Shown here piece after piece: positions 7,577-17,735 of a stretch of DNA of 59,589 nt. The number at the start of each line of letters is the position of its first letter. Position 1 is the first letter of the stretch. Below the pieces are notes generated by a model. That model had not been told where the DNA came from. It saw only the letters and a list, made by a program, of their open reading frames with translations, and ran no database searches. Origin of the DNA: Bacteroidales bacterium UBA4070 (GTDB lineage: Bacteria > Bacteroidota > Bacteroidia > Bacteroidales > VadinHA17); NCBI GenBank assembly GCA_002383485.1, contig DFYY01000033.1, forward strand, positions 1 through 59,589, given 5' to 3'. The position numbers and the translations under genes were made by a program.

Positions 7577-10500
7577 TTAAAATGTTGCATTGATACCGAA
7601 CGTTACGCTCCTTGTAGCAGGCACACCGCAATAGTCGATACCCATCGAGCCGGACCCGCCTGTCCCCGAACCGGAAACGCTCACTTCAGGATCCATCCCT
7701 TTATAGTTAGTCCAGAGGAACAGGTTATAGCCTCCTATGGAAGCTGATAGACCTTTTATGAAACCCCTCTCACCAAGGAGACCTGTGAAGTCATAAGACA
7801 GGTTAACAGAGCGAAGCCTTAGCCAATTAGTATTTGTTATAAAATTGTAGGCATTCACTCCGTATCCGTTCAAGCCCCAGTATTGCTGGATCATGTACTC
7901 GCCAGACTTCGAAGCTCCGCCGACTGTATAGGTTTTCCCGGCCTCGTATGTATAGGATACAGGTTCACCCGAGGTCTTGGAAACCCCTGATACTGTAACT
8001 GACTCACGATTGAGGGTTTTGGCACTCAATCCATTGATTGTCAAATAGTAATCAGTCCCATTATAGATGTCACCGCCTTTCCTGATGTCAAAGAGGAAGG
8101 AGAAGTTCAGGTTCTTGTAGCGCAGATTGTTATTCAGACCTCCGATGAAATCAGGCTCACGGTTTCCTACAACGTTTGTTGTCACAGTTGTCTGCGCGTA
8201 CAGACCGGTTGTCTCATCTACAAGGTACCGGCCATCGGGAATCTCATTTCCTTCTTGATCCTTTTCCCTCATCCAACGATCGCCAGTTAGTCCAAGGAAG
8301 TATCCGCCGTTTGGAATAGAGGCTGCCTTCACCCCTCCTATCTGTACGTCTGTGACATAGAAGAGACTGACTCCCGGGAGAAATTCTCCCAGTGTTCCCC
8401 GGTTGCCTGAAAGGTTCAGTGTCATATCCCAAGTAAAATCATGTCTTTTCACCGGAGTTGCATTTATTGACAGCTCCATACCCTTGTTGTGTACCGAGCC
8501 GCTGTTCAGTGTAAGGAAAATGTAACCGGTTGACTGTGCGAGCCTGGGGCTTGCCAACTGGTTCTTGGTAACACTGTTGTAGTAAGTGATGTCTAGTCCC
8601 AGTCTGCCCTTAAGGAACTGTAATTCAGCGCCAAACTCGGCAGATGTCTGGATTTCAGGGACCAGGCTAGGGCTTCCTCCTGTCCAGCTGTTGCCGGTAC
8701 CTACAAACTGGCCGCTCACTATCTGAGGAGCCCATAGGTAGTAATTGGTTGCATAGGCGTCGGCGTCCTTCCCTACCTGGGCCCATGATGCACGGACTTT
8801 CCCGAATGAAAGGATATCATTCTCCGGTAGCAGTTCCGTAAACACAAAACTGCCGGAAACAGAAGGATAGAAATATGACCTGTTTTCAACAGGAAGTGTT
8901 GACGACCAGTCGTTACGGCCGGTAACAGTCAGGTAAGCAATGCTCTTGTATGATGCTCGTAACTCACCGAATGCACCTACCAGGCGTTTTGTGACATTCC
9001 TTTCGGTAAAAAACTTCTGATCCTCAACGATGTTGCCGAAACTGATGGTTCCTGCAGTGGAGAATCCGTAACCCCAGTTGGTCTGGGAAACCCTGTTTGT
9101 GTTTTCAGCGGTATGCCCCAGTAACAGGTTCAGGTCAATATCGCCGAATTTCTGACTGAAGTTCAGCATGAGGTTGGATGAGAGGAACGCATAATCTGAA
9201 CCGCTCTTGCTCAGGCGACCTTCCTGGTACTGTTCAACCACTGCCCCCCCGGGTGCGATATAGGTGTATGCACCGCTGTTGTATGTATCATAACCTACAC
9301 GGTAAAGAATGTTGAACCAGTCTGTCAGGTTGACGGAAGCGTTGATGCCACCGGTGAAACGGTTCACCTTGTCTGTCAGTTTGTTTTTGTTCAGTATCCA
9401 GTACGGGTTCTCCACGTCATTGGCAAGCTCCTGGAGGCCCTCGAACATCCTGTACTTCGTTCCGTCAGCATTGAGATATTTCGATATATCGTCACTCCGT
9501 GACCAGCCGTAAAGAGCTGTCATGGTTCCGTTACCTCCGCCGTTATACAGACCTGCAGTTGTAAGCGTCTTCAGGGTGTTTGAAATTGAATAGGCTGCAT
9601 TTGCCCCGACAGTCAGTTTGCCATATTTCTGCTCACCGTTGAAGCGGAATGTATTCTTGTCAAACCCCGTCATAGGCACAACTCCCGTCTGATCAAAATT
9701 TGATGCCGAAAGGTAAAAGCTGTTATTTTTGCTTCCTCCGGAGATGCTCAGGCTGTTGTCGAAAACATTTCCGCCCTGGAAGAAGTTTCCGACATTATCG
9801 TACACCGGTCCGGTAATCGGGTTGCCCCATGACTGTGTTGTATAGTCACTGAAAGCCCCGGCCTGGTTATAGAAGCCCCTTCCGTAGACACCCTGCAACT
9901 CCGGCAAAGTACCAACCCAGGAATAGGAATATTTTGAACCGAAATCAACCCTGATCGGGCCTTCTCCCCCTTTCTTTGTTGTTATTATAACCACACCGTC
10001 AGCTGCACGTGAACCGTAGAGTGCAGATGCGGCCGCTCCCTTAAGGATTGACATGCTTTCTATGTCATCAGGATTTATGTCCATCACACGGTTGCCGAAT
10101 GAAGTTGCATTCTTTGTAACACCGTCGGTTCCCGAGTTACCGCTGTTGACGGTAGAGTTGTCATAGATGATTCCGTCAACGACGAACAGCGGCTGGTTGT
10201 CGCGTGTTTCGCTAGCCGAGTTGCCGCCGCGGATTATGATTGTTGATCCGGCTCCTGCAGAACCGCTCGACTGGGTAATATTCACACCTGCGACCTTGCC
10301 TGCCAGGGAGTTGATAATGTTTGTCTGCTTGTTTTTCAGGATCTCATCACTTTTAAGATCCTGGACGGCATATCCCAGGGCTTTCTTCTCCTTCTCGATG
10401 CCGAGGGCGGTAACGACAACCTCCCCCACAAGAATTGACGACTCAGTCATTGTTACATTAATTGTGGACCGGCCATTGATTGGAACTCTCACAGCTTCCA

Positions 10501-10774
10501 TCCCGATTACGGAAAAGATCAGGACACCATTTGCCGGTGCATCGATAGAGTATGTGCCATCATTGTTTGAGGCTACTCCGGTAGTGGTTCCTTCAAGAAG
10601 TATTGTTACTCCAGGAATGGCCAGCCCGGTATTGTCAGTGACTTTTCCGGATACGCGTACTGTCTGGGCAATAACTGTTCCGGAAAACAGAATTAGCAAA
10701 ATGGCTGAAAACATTGCATGTTTTCCCCATTTAGCCATTTCTCGCTGAAAGTGCAAATTCAGGTTTGTTCTCAT
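7577..10774 (-). CDS. SusC/RagA-family TonB-dependent outer membrane transporter
   Basis: A 1065-residue TonB-dependent receptor with a signal peptide (cleavage near TVIAQ, residue 37), an N-terminal carboxypeptidase-regulatory-like beta sandwich (VSGKVTDNTGLAIPGVTI...), a plug domain (QTNIINSLAGKVAGVNI... GSRAADGVVIITTKKG) and a long beta-barrel ending in TFGINATF with a C-terminal aromatic residue. It imports ligands handed over by its SusD partner using TonB energy. It probably has its own promoter (10821-10828) and is insulated from the upstream SusCD pair by the hairpin at 11140-11178. Its location next to muropeptide-processing genes suggests a peptidoglycan-derived ligand; that is inference. 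Confidence 0.94.
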   Translation of the reverse strand: MRTNLNLHFQREMAKWGKHAMFSAILLILFSGTVIAQTVRVSGKVTDNTGLAIPGVTILLEGTTTGVASNNDGTYSIDAPANGVLIFSVIGMEAVRVPINGRSTINVTMTESSILVGEVVVTALGIEKEKKALGYAVQDLKSDEILKNKQTNIINSLAGKVAGVNITQSSGSAGAGSTIIIRGGNSASETRDNQPLFVVDGIIYDNSTVNSGNSGTDGVTKNATSFGNRVMDINPDDIESMSILKGAAASALYGSRAADGVVIITTKKGGEGPIRVDFGSKYSYSWVGTLPELQGVYGRGFYNQAGAFSDYTTQSWGNPITGPVYDNVGNFFQGGNVFDNSLSISGGSKNNSFYLSASNFDQTGVVPMTGFDKNTFRFNGEQKYGKLTVGANAAYSISNTLKTLTTAGLYNGGGNGTMTALYGWSRSDDISKYLNADGTKYRMFEGLQELANDVENPYWILNKNKLTDKVNRFTGGINASVNLTDWFNILYRVGYDTYNSGAYTYIAPGGAVVEQYQEGRLSKSGSDYAFLSSNLMLNFSQKFGDIDLNLLLGHTAENTNRVSQTNWGYGFSTAGTISFGNIVEDQKFFTERNVTKRLVGAFGELRASYKSIAYLTVTGRNDWSSTLPVENRSYFYPSVSGSFVFTELLPENDILSFGKVRASWAQVGKDADAYATNYYLWAPQIVSGQFVGTGNSWTGGSPSLVPEIQTSAEFGAELQFLKGRLGLDITYYNSVTKNQLASPRLAQSTGYIFLTLNSGSVHNKGMELSINATPVKRHDFTWDMTLNLSGNRGTLGEFLPGVSLFYVTDVQIGGVKAASIPNGGYFLGLTGDRWMREKDQEGNEIPDGRYLVDETTGLYAQTTVTTNVVGNREPDFIGGLNNNLRYKNLNFSFLFDIRKGGDIYNGTDYYLTINGLSAKTLNRESVTVSGVSKTSGEPVSYTYEAGKTYTVGGASKSGEYMIQQYWGLNGYGVNAYNFITNTNWLRLRSVNLSYDFTGLLGERGFIKGLSASIGGYNLFLWTNYKGMDPEVSVSGSGTGGSGSMGIDYCGVPATRSVTFGINATF

Positions 10775-10820
10775 GTTTTTAATATTTGGAGTTTAATGGT
10801 TTAGTCTTAGTGTCAATACT

Positions 10821-10850
10821 CAAAATAATCACCAGATCAATATAAGGCAA
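10821..10850 (-). promoter_or_regulatory. Candidate promoter of the first SusCD pair
   Basis: On the minus strand TTG (10850-10848), then 19 bp, then TTATTTTG (10828-10821), one base off the Bacteroidetes -7 consensus TAnnTTTG. It sits about 47 bp before the SusC start at 10774. The rest of the 10775-11213 gap holds the terminator at 11140-11178 and nothing else recognised. Confidence 0.4.
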
Positions 10851-11139
10851 TTTAATGGAATTTCAGACAGACTGTAACTTCAAGGCCCTGTTTTTTTCCC
10901 AGACATAATCGATCTAAGGATAACACACTTCTATCAACTGACATTTATCCCTTTACATTTTTTTCAAATGGCCATGCCTAACATCAGACTCTATCATTCA
11001 TCAGCCATAATGAGCAGCATCGGATAATATCGGACTTCGTTTTGCAATGAAAATTCACCCACAACATCAGGACTTGTATGAAGGCCTGTTCGTCAGTCCG
11101 TGACTTCCACCCTGGAGTTATCGCCCATGCCGGGCGCAC

Positions 11140-11178
11140 AAAAAGATAGAGATGCCAGAAACGCGTCTCTATCTTTTT
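11140..11178. terminator. Intrinsic terminator after the RagB-type SusD gene
   Basis: A perfect 13-bp inverted repeat: AAAAAGATAGAGA (11140-11152), a 13-nt loop, then TCTCTATCTTTTT (11166-11178). Read on either strand it ends in a T-run. It starts 36 bp beyond the SusD stop on the minus strand, so it should end the NlpC-epimerase-SusC-SusD transcript. A second small palindrome, GTAGAATT-TT-AATTCTAC (11200-11217), overlaps the SusD stop codon. Confidence 0.75.
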
Positions 11179-11213
11179 CTGAACAACCTTTGCAAGGCTG
11201 TAGAATTTTAATT

Positions 11214-13043
11214 CTACCAGCCAGTGGTCTGAGTAAGGGTATACCCCTTCTCAGCATACTGAGTTATCTGGGCTATGCCCACAGGCGCAAGATAGACCCT
11301 GTCAGTAAAGGCGTCGCGGGCTGAAATATTTTCTGGAATATAGTAGCCCACCATATCTGCACCGTTGGCTCCGTTGTAGGTAACCACTGTACCGTCAGCT
11401 TTCTGAACCTTCAGCTTGTTGACCTTTGCGGCAATCAGCCATTCAGGCATCTCAACAGGGAAATCCATCCATAACCCTAGATGCAGGTCAGGGTTAGTAG
11501 CAACATCCAGATAGTTGAGTTTCTTCCAGCGCTTGATATCGAGCAGGCGTGAATGTTCGTATACGAATTCCATTCGGCGTTCACGGCGTATCTCCCATAT
11601 GAGGGCAGATACGTCTGCGTCGCGATCCGGGTCATTTGGGAGGCTGGCGAGTGACATGGGCGCAGTCTTCTGGATTCCCTTGGCAGTAGCAACTGCATCA
11701 AGCGGGCGATTGCGAATTGCGTTAATAGAAACGTCAATATCTGCCTGGGTAACAGCCGACCCGCCCAGGGTGGCGAGTTCTGCCTTAGCCTCAATCCAGT
11801 TCAGCACCACCTCTCCAAGTCGCATGACAGGGGCATCATTGGTGTTCGTATTTGAGCCGTATTGCGCGGGGTATGTACCACCGGCATAAGTCGGCCCAAC
11901 CCTGTCTATAAACTTGTCAGAGTAAAGCAATGTAGAAGCCTCCTTTTTGGGTGTATCCCAGAAGGTAGCCTCAAAGCGCGGGTCACGCGTGGCAATCATG
12001 CTTGCCAGGTCGAGCATGGCAGCATTTGGCAGTGTTGATGACTGATAAACCTGCCCGTCAGCACAAATGAATGACTTTGCCAGGTCAAGATTGGCAGACT
12101 GCGGCTGACTCTCGGTGGTGTTAGCATAAGAAGCAATATGATGAGTCACCTGCAGAGCTGCATCGTAATGCCTGTACATTATCACTTCCTTGTTGCCTGC
12201 AAGATCCTGAGAACCAAACAGTGAACGGAAATCGCTCGCGAAGGAATACTTGCCTGAAGTCATTACATAACTCGCGGCATCTGCAGCCAACTGCAGGTAC
12301 TTCTGAGCTTTTTCGGAATTATTAAGGTGATATTTCTGCCAGGTACCTTCGAAGAGCATAAGACGGGAAATAAACCCGGCTGCAATATACCTGTTCAGGT
12401 ACTGTGCACTTCCGTCAGAGGCCCTCATATTGGCCAGAACATAGGTAAAATCATCATACACTGCATCCATTACCAGAGTGCGATTATCCCTGTCCTTATA
12501 CAGAAGGTCCAGCTCAGAGTCCTTTATCAACCTGTCATAATATGGTACGTTACCGAAAACACTCACAAGTCTGCTATATTCATAACCTCTGAAGAAACGT
12601 GCAACAGCACTCCAGTGCTTGTACGCATCCTCAGTGAGATACTCATCCTTCATTGCTTCGACTCTCTCAAGCATCAGGTTTGACTTGCGGACATACGCAA
12701 AATTCCATGAAGGTCCGCAGTAAGTTGTCATCATTGAAGGAGTCTCACTGGTTGAGGTTCTTGATGCAGGAGGCTGGGTCTCAAAGCTGATCTGCTTGCC
12801 CGTTTGAGTGAAGTCATCAGCAAAATAGTATCCCCGAAGCGGAGCGTAATCAACACCCCATGAAGAGTTGTAACCAACAAAGTAGTTAATATAGAACCCA
12901 TTCGCGAAGAGTCGAAGGTTATTCTCCGATGTCCAGTAGTTCTGGTCATTCATTGTTGTCAGTGACGGCCTGTCGAGGAAATCTTCGCATCCGCTGAAAA
13001 ACAATGCTGCCAAAGCGATGATTATTGTCAATTTTCTTTTCAT
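11214..13043 (-). CDS. RagB/SusD-family outer membrane lipoprotein
   Basis: A 609-residue classical RagB/SusD protein. It has a lipoprotein signal (MKRKLTIIIALAALFFSGC), an N-terminal SusD-like region (EDFLDRPS... NYWTSENNLRLFANGFY) and the C-terminal RagB motif region with IRRERRMEFVYEHSRLLDIKRW, typical of the family. It lies 11 bp downstream of its SusC partner (13055-16471). It should sit on the cell surface as the ligand-binding lid of the transporter. The proximity of an exported epimerase and NlpC/P60 peptidase suggests peptide-bearing muropeptides as ligand, which is inferred. Confidence 0.95.
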   Translation of the reverse strand: MKRKLTIIIALAALFFSGCEDFLDRPSLTTMNDQNYWTSENNLRLFANGFYINYFVGYNSSWGVDYAPLRGYYFADDFTQTGKQISFETQPPASRTSTSETPSMMTTYCGPSWNFAYVRKSNLMLERVEAMKDEYLTEDAYKHWSAVARFFRGYEYSRLVSVFGNVPYYDRLIKDSELDLLYKDRDNRTLVMDAVYDDFTYVLANMRASDGSAQYLNRYIAAGFISRLMLFEGTWQKYHLNNSEKAQKYLQLAADAASYVMTSGKYSFASDFRSLFGSQDLAGNKEVIMYRHYDAALQVTHHIASYANTTESQPQSANLDLAKSFICADGQVYQSSTLPNAAMLDLASMIATRDPRFEATFWDTPKKEASTLLYSDKFIDRVGPTYAGGTYPAQYGSNTNTNDAPVMRLGEVVLNWIEAKAELATLGGSAVTQADIDVSINAIRNRPLDAVATAKGIQKTAPMSLASLPNDPDRDADVSALIWEIRRERRMEFVYEHSRLLDIKRWKKLNYLDVATNPDLHLGLWMDFPVEMPEWLIAAKVNKLKVQKADGTVVTYNGANGADMVGYYIPENISARDAFTDRVYLAPVGIAQITQYAEKGYTLTQTTGW

Positions 13044-13054
13044 TGTTCCTAGTT

Positions 13055-16000
13055 TTAGAAGTTAACCTGTAGACCGAACGATGCACTCTTGAAAGTGGGT
13101 ACACCAACACCTGTACGACTCAGGTTATAGTTTGAGGTGTTCCACATTGAATAACCCTGGATTTCTTCGGGGTCAATAGGAAGTGTTCCCAGATGGTCAA
13201 ACGTGAAGAAATTTTCAAGAGCTGCATAAACCCGCAACCTGCTGATCATAATTTTCTTGGTAAGGTTTGAGGGAATTGTGTAGCCTATTGTGATATTCTT
13301 GAACCTCAAATATGCCATGTTCAGGAGATACCTGGTCTGAGGCACCATATTGAGTGTTGTACTGCTTCCGGCAAGGTTATAGGGACGAGGATAGAATGCA
13401 TCAGTCCTGTCTTCTCTCCAGAAATCAGTAGCAAAAGCCTTGGGCATAGCTCCGTCAGATGAATTATACCCCGGGATAGCCAGGAAACCGTCACCCCAGA
13501 TCTGCCTGCTGCCGACACCCTGAAGGAAAAATGAAAAGTCAACACCTTTATAGTCGAGGTCAGTACGGAAACCATACATGTAACGCGGGGTTGAATTGCC
13601 AATGATCTTTAGATCACCATAATCGGGATTCCCGTCTGCATCCTTGACCAGCCTGTTACCGGGATTTATATACCCGTCACCATTCTGATCAACAAACTTG
13701 ACGTCTCCGGGCATAAAGAGGAAGTTCCCTGCCTGAAGCCTTCCCTGGATGGCTACGTTTTCAGGATCGGCAAGCTGATAAACTGTATAGTTGGCGGTTC
13801 CGGCTTCATTGGGTACCGTAACCTTAATCAGATTGCCATCAGTGTCAAAAACAAAGTCGCCTTTCTGGAAGAGCCGGTCGGTTTCATAGCCCCAAATCTC
13901 ACCGTAGGTCTTGCCAACATACCATGAATCTATGCTCTGGGTTGAGCCGTATTTGGTGATTTTGGTAACAGCATCAGAAAGAGTTGCAGTAAGGGTGATG
14001 CCCAGACCGTTCTCAAACCGGTGGTTGTAATCAACCTGTATCTCGGCACCCTTGGTGCGGAGTGATCCGAAGTTGCCCTGCGGGGCTCCTGTACCGAATG
14101 TTGTCGGGAGACCTTCCTGCGGAACAATCATGTTTTTCGTGTCACGGATGAACCAGTCAAAGGTGACTCCAATCTTATTCCTGAGAAGGCGGGCGTCAAA
14201 GCCCAGGTTCAAAGTTGTTATATCCTGCCATGTAATATTGGCGGAAACTGCACCCGGAGTACCGAACTGATAGAGCTTCGCTCCGCCTATCAGCCAGTTG
14301 CTCTGCGAACCACTCATTGTGGGAATATAAAGCGAGTTGGATACCGTCTGGTCTCCGATCGTACCCCATGATCCTCGAAGCTTGAATGTGCTGAGTGCGG
14401 GCTTCGCCCAGTCCATAAACTGTTCCTCTGTCACTATCCAGCCTGCAGAAAATGAAGGGAACCACCGCCACTGCAGAACCGGCGGGAATTTGGACGTGCC
14501 GTCATACCTGAGGTTTGCCTCCAGAAGATACTTCTCTTTGTACATATAGTTCAACCGGCCATAGAAACCAAGCTGTGACTCCCAGTATTCTCCTCCGCTG
14601 GTGGTCTGGGTTCCGTATGCCAGGTCAAACTGCGGGTTGGAAGGGTCAACCAACTGCGTTGTCTGCGACCAGTTGTAGGCTTCTGTGTATCCCACCCTGT
14701 TCATTCCGAGCATGAATCCGAACTGATGATCATCCAGAACATTGAGTGAATAGGTTGTGTAAAGATTAAATGTATTTCTCTGATTGTTTTCCGAGCGACG
14801 GTAAACATGGTCAGGGTTGTTACCAGATGGTGTAGTCAGCATGGGCAATTGAAATGCCGGTATTGCACCCGGTGTAGTCGGTGTAACTACCTGACCAGTG
14901 CTTGAATCGACATAAATCCGGTCTCCATTGTCATCATACTTAGGCACACCGGCGGACCAGGTATCCCGATACGTAAACCGAGTACCAGGCCTTTTTGTAA
15001 TATATTCCAGATTTGCATGTGTATAATCAAGGAATATCCTCCAGTCTTTGAGCGGAGTGATCTCAAGGCCGCCGTTCATACTGGCGTAGTTGTTCTCCTG
15101 AGATGCAGTGTTGGCAGCTGACAGTTCGTAGGCCGGGTTCCTGGTTGGAAAACCATCCTCAGTTGCATACGGGTATGTCGGTCCCCAGCGGTAAAGATAA
15201 AGCCATGGGTCAGCAGTTGTAGAATTGGTTGCATAGGCATATCTCTTGTTCCTCTTCGAATAGAGCGCTCCGACATTTACCTTCAGCCAGTCAGTCACCT
15301 CCGTACCCAGCCTGATCGACCCATTGTAACGCTTGAAATCATCGATCTTTGAAGGCTTGATAATACCTGTCTGATCAAGGTAACCCAGCCCAATATTGTA
15401 ATCTGTCTTGCCGGTTTTGCCGTTAACTGAAAAATTGTGCAACTGGGTGGGAGTCCATTCCTTAATCATGTAATCATAAGGATCATATGTCCTCAGCCCT
15501 ATTTTAAAGTTATCTGCGTTGACATACCAGTCACGTCCATAGAGCATGGGGTCATCCGGTTTTACAACATCAGCCCATTTTTCCTGCCATTCTACAGCCT
15601 TCTCATAACCTTCACGAGTGATAAGCCAGAATGCGCCTGCCCTGGTACCCCCGATACGTTCAAAGGCAGCAACCGTATATTCCAGTGCCTCCAGCTCTGC
15701 CATCTCCATTTTCTTTGAGATATTCTGGAACGAGAGGTTACCATTGTAAGCAACTTTTACTCCCTCATTTCTCGCACCTTTCTTGGTTGTAATAAGAATC
15801 ACTCCAAAGGCAGCCTTTGCTCCGTAGATAGACGCAGATGCAGCATCCTTCAGTATGGAGATGGACTCAATGTCATTTGGGTTAAGCATCTGGATTGAAG
15901 GAATCTCAACGTTATCAACCAGGATGAGGGGTGATGATCCACCCTGTAGTGAACCGATCTGTCCACGGATCTTGATTAGGGGATCAGATCCTATCTCACC

Positions 16001-16471
16001 GCTGGGGATAACCACGCTTAAACCAGGCATTGTGCCCTGCAGGCCACGACCTGCATCAGCGATTGGTCTGGCCTCGAGTGTCTTTTCAACATTTACACTG
16101 GAAACTGCACCGGTCAGGTTGGCTCTTTTCTGAGAGCCGTATCCGACCACCACAACTTCCTCAATGAATTCGACTTCAGGACTCATTCTCACATCAATCC
16201 TGTTCGATGACCCTACGGTCACCTCCTGGTTTGTAAACCCCAGGGAAGTAAAGACCAGGACCTGGCCGGGTGCAGCAGTGATTGAATAGAAACCATTCAG
16301 ATCGGTACTGGTACCCGTGGTAGTGTTCTTGATTATCACGTTGACGCCAGGCAACGCTTCATTCGTTGTGGCATCAGTGACAGTCCCTGTCACGATTTTA
16401 GGCTGAGCATAAATGCTTTGTGAAAGCATCAGTCCCAAAACCGCAAACAACATTAATAGTTTTGTTCTCAT
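13055..16471 (-). CDS. SusC/RagA-family TonB-dependent outer membrane transporter
   Basis: A 1138-residue SusC protein. It has a signal peptide (MRTKLLMLFAVLGLMLSQSIYAQ), a carboxypeptidase-like domain (VTGTVTDATTNEALPGVNVII), a TonB-box/plug entry (EEVVVVGYGSQKRANLTGAV), a plug with ASIYGAKAAFGVILITTKKG, and a 22-strand-type barrel ending FGLQVNF. No promoter match is seen in the 112 bp between it and the epimerase gene upstream, so it is probably co-transcribed with the epimerase and NlpC/P60 genes from 18935-18965. This ties outer-membrane uptake to peptidoglycan peptide processing. Confidence 0.95.
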   Translation of the reverse strand: MRTKLLMLFAVLGLMLSQSIYAQPKIVTGTVTDATTNEALPGVNVIIKNTTTGTSTDLNGFYSITAAPGQVLVFTSLGFTNQEVTVGSSNRIDVRMSPEVEFIEEVVVVGYGSQKRANLTGAVSSVNVEKTLEARPIADAGRGLQGTMPGLSVVIPSGEIGSDPLIKIRGQIGSLQGGSSPLILVDNVEIPSIQMLNPNDIESISILKDAASASIYGAKAAFGVILITTKKGARNEGVKVAYNGNLSFQNISKKMEMAELEALEYTVAAFERIGGTRAGAFWLITREGYEKAVEWQEKWADVVKPDDPMLYGRDWYVNADNFKIGLRTYDPYDYMIKEWTPTQLHNFSVNGKTGKTDYNIGLGYLDQTGIIKPSKIDDFKRYNGSIRLGTEVTDWLKVNVGALYSKRNKRYAYATNSTTADPWLYLYRWGPTYPYATEDGFPTRNPAYELSAANTASQENNYASMNGGLEITPLKDWRIFLDYTHANLEYITKRPGTRFTYRDTWSAGVPKYDDNGDRIYVDSSTGQVVTPTTPGAIPAFQLPMLTTPSGNNPDHVYRRSENNQRNTFNLYTTYSLNVLDDHQFGFMLGMNRVGYTEAYNWSQTTQLVDPSNPQFDLAYGTQTTSGGEYWESQLGFYGRLNYMYKEKYLLEANLRYDGTSKFPPVLQWRWFPSFSAGWIVTEEQFMDWAKPALSTFKLRGSWGTIGDQTVSNSLYIPTMSGSQSNWLIGGAKLYQFGTPGAVSANITWQDITTLNLGFDARLLRNKIGVTFDWFIRDTKNMIVPQEGLPTTFGTGAPQGNFGSLRTKGAEIQVDYNHRFENGLGITLTATLSDAVTKITKYGSTQSIDSWYVGKTYGEIWGYETDRLFQKGDFVFDTDGNLIKVTVPNEAGTANYTVYQLADPENVAIQGRLQAGNFLFMPGDVKFVDQNGDGYINPGNRLVKDADGNPDYGDLKIIGNSTPRYMYGFRTDLDYKGVDFSFFLQGVGSRQIWGDGFLAIPGYNSSDGAMPKAFATDFWREDRTDAFYPRPYNLAGSSTTLNMVPQTRYLLNMAYLRFKNITIGYTIPSNLTKKIMISRLRVYAALENFFTFDHLGTLPIDPEEIQGYSMWNTSNYNLSRTGVGVPTFKSASFGLQVNF

Positions 16472-16583
16472 GTGATTGGATTTAGGGTTAAATAGTATTG
16501 ATTAGGTTATATATTTAATTGATTTCCGTACACCACATCCTACAAGCAAGATACATAATTATATGCAGGATGTATTACAAGTT

Positions 16584-17729
16584 TCAACTTTTTTTCTCTG
16601 TAATTCCTATACCGGGCCTGTCAGGCAGTACGATCTTTCCGTCAACCACTGTCATTCCGTCATATATATCATTACTGATCAGCAGGTTGCCGTCGAGGTC
16701 CGCCCAATCAACAAGAGGTGAAAGCTGGGCGGCCGCCGAGACGGCACAGGAAGTTTCGGTCATACATCCTATCAAAATCTTCATATCCATCTGCCTGGCC
16801 ATTGTGATCATCTTGTATGCTGCATGCATGCCACCGCACTTCATAAGCTTGATGTTGATGCCGCTATAGATTCCCTTCATGCCAAGAAGCTGGCTGACAG
16901 TCTGCAGAGCTTCATCCGCAACTATAGGCAAAGGGCTCCTTTCGGTCAGCCATGCGATGTCATCCACCTGCTCCTTCGGCATCGGCTGCTCGATGAACAG
17001 TGTCCCCCTATCACTGAGATAGTTAGCCATCTCAAGCGCATAGTTCCTGTCCTTCCATCCCTGGTTCACGTCGACAAAGACTGGCACGTCAGTCACCGAA
17101 CGGACTACATCTATCATCTCCTTGTCATTATCACGCCCCATCTTGATCTTGAGCTGCCTGAAGGCGCTGGCCTCAATGGTCTTCTCCCTGACAACATCGG
17201 CAGTGTCAATGCCAATAGTGAAACTTGTTACGGGTGCTTTTCCCGGATCCAGACCCCAGATTCTGAACCAGGGCTGCCCCAGCAGCTTACCAGTCAGATC
17301 ATGCAGGGCGATGTCAATGGAGGCCTTGGCGGCATAGTTCCCGGGCATTACACCTTCAACATAGGCCAGGATATCCTCCATCAGGAACGGATCACTGAAT
17401 TGTTCCAGGTTAACTTTAGAGAGAAAATTGAGCACCGATTCATGACTTTCGCCAAGGTATGGAGGCATGGAAGCCTCACCGAAGCCTGTAACACCGTCAT
17501 ACTCAATTGATGTCAGAACCACCGGTGTTGTGGTCCTGGAGTTGGTTGCAACCGTAAATACATGCCGGAGCTGCAGTTCGTAAGGCCTGTAGCTGAGCTT
17601 CAGCGTCCCTCCTCCCTTGCCTGCAACCCTTCTCCTGCCTGACGAAACATCAGCAGGAGAAGCCTTGCACCCGGCGATAATCGCGCCTGCGGCAAGACCC
17701 CCGATCTTGATAAAATCACGTTTTTTCAT
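16584..17729 (-). CDS. Exported dipeptide epimerase (L-Ala-D/L-Glu epimerase type, enolase superfamily)
   Basis: A 381-residue enolase-superfamily protein of the muconate-lactonizing subgroup. The known family role is conversion of L-Ala-D-Glu from peptidoglycan to L-Ala-L-Glu. All catalytic positions are visible: K194-I-K196 (the KxK acid/base), D220, E247 and D272 as metal ligands, and K294 on the opposite face. The N-terminus MKKRDFIKIGG...IIAGC looks like a Tat-like or lipoprotein signal with a lipobox Cys at 21, so the enzyme should act in the periplasm, whereas YkfB/YcjG relatives are cytoplasmic. It lies 6 bp downstream of an NlpC/P60 gene, the same pairing as ykfB-ykfC of Bacillus subtilis. 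Substrate specificity among dipeptides cannot be read from the sequence. Confidence 0.9.
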   Translation of the reverse strand: MKKRDFIKIGGLAAGAIIAGCKASPADVSSGRRRVAGKGGGTLKLSYRPYELQLRHVFTVATNSRTTTPVVLTSIEYDGVTGFGEASMPPYLGESHESVLNFLSKVNLEQFSDPFLMEDILAYVEGVMPGNYAAKASIDIALHDLTGKLLGQPWFRIWGLDPGKAPVTSFTIGIDTADVVREKTIEASAFRQLKIKMGRDNDKEMIDVVRSVTDVPVFVDVNQGWKDRNYALEMANYLSDRGTLFIEQPMPKEQVDDIAWLTERSPLPIVADEALQTVSQLLGMKGIYSGINIKLMKCGGMHAAYKMITMARQMDMKILIGCMTETSCAVSAAAQLSPLVDWADLDGNLLISNDIYDGMTVVDGKIVLPDRPGIGITEKKS

Positions 17730-17735
17730 ATACTG

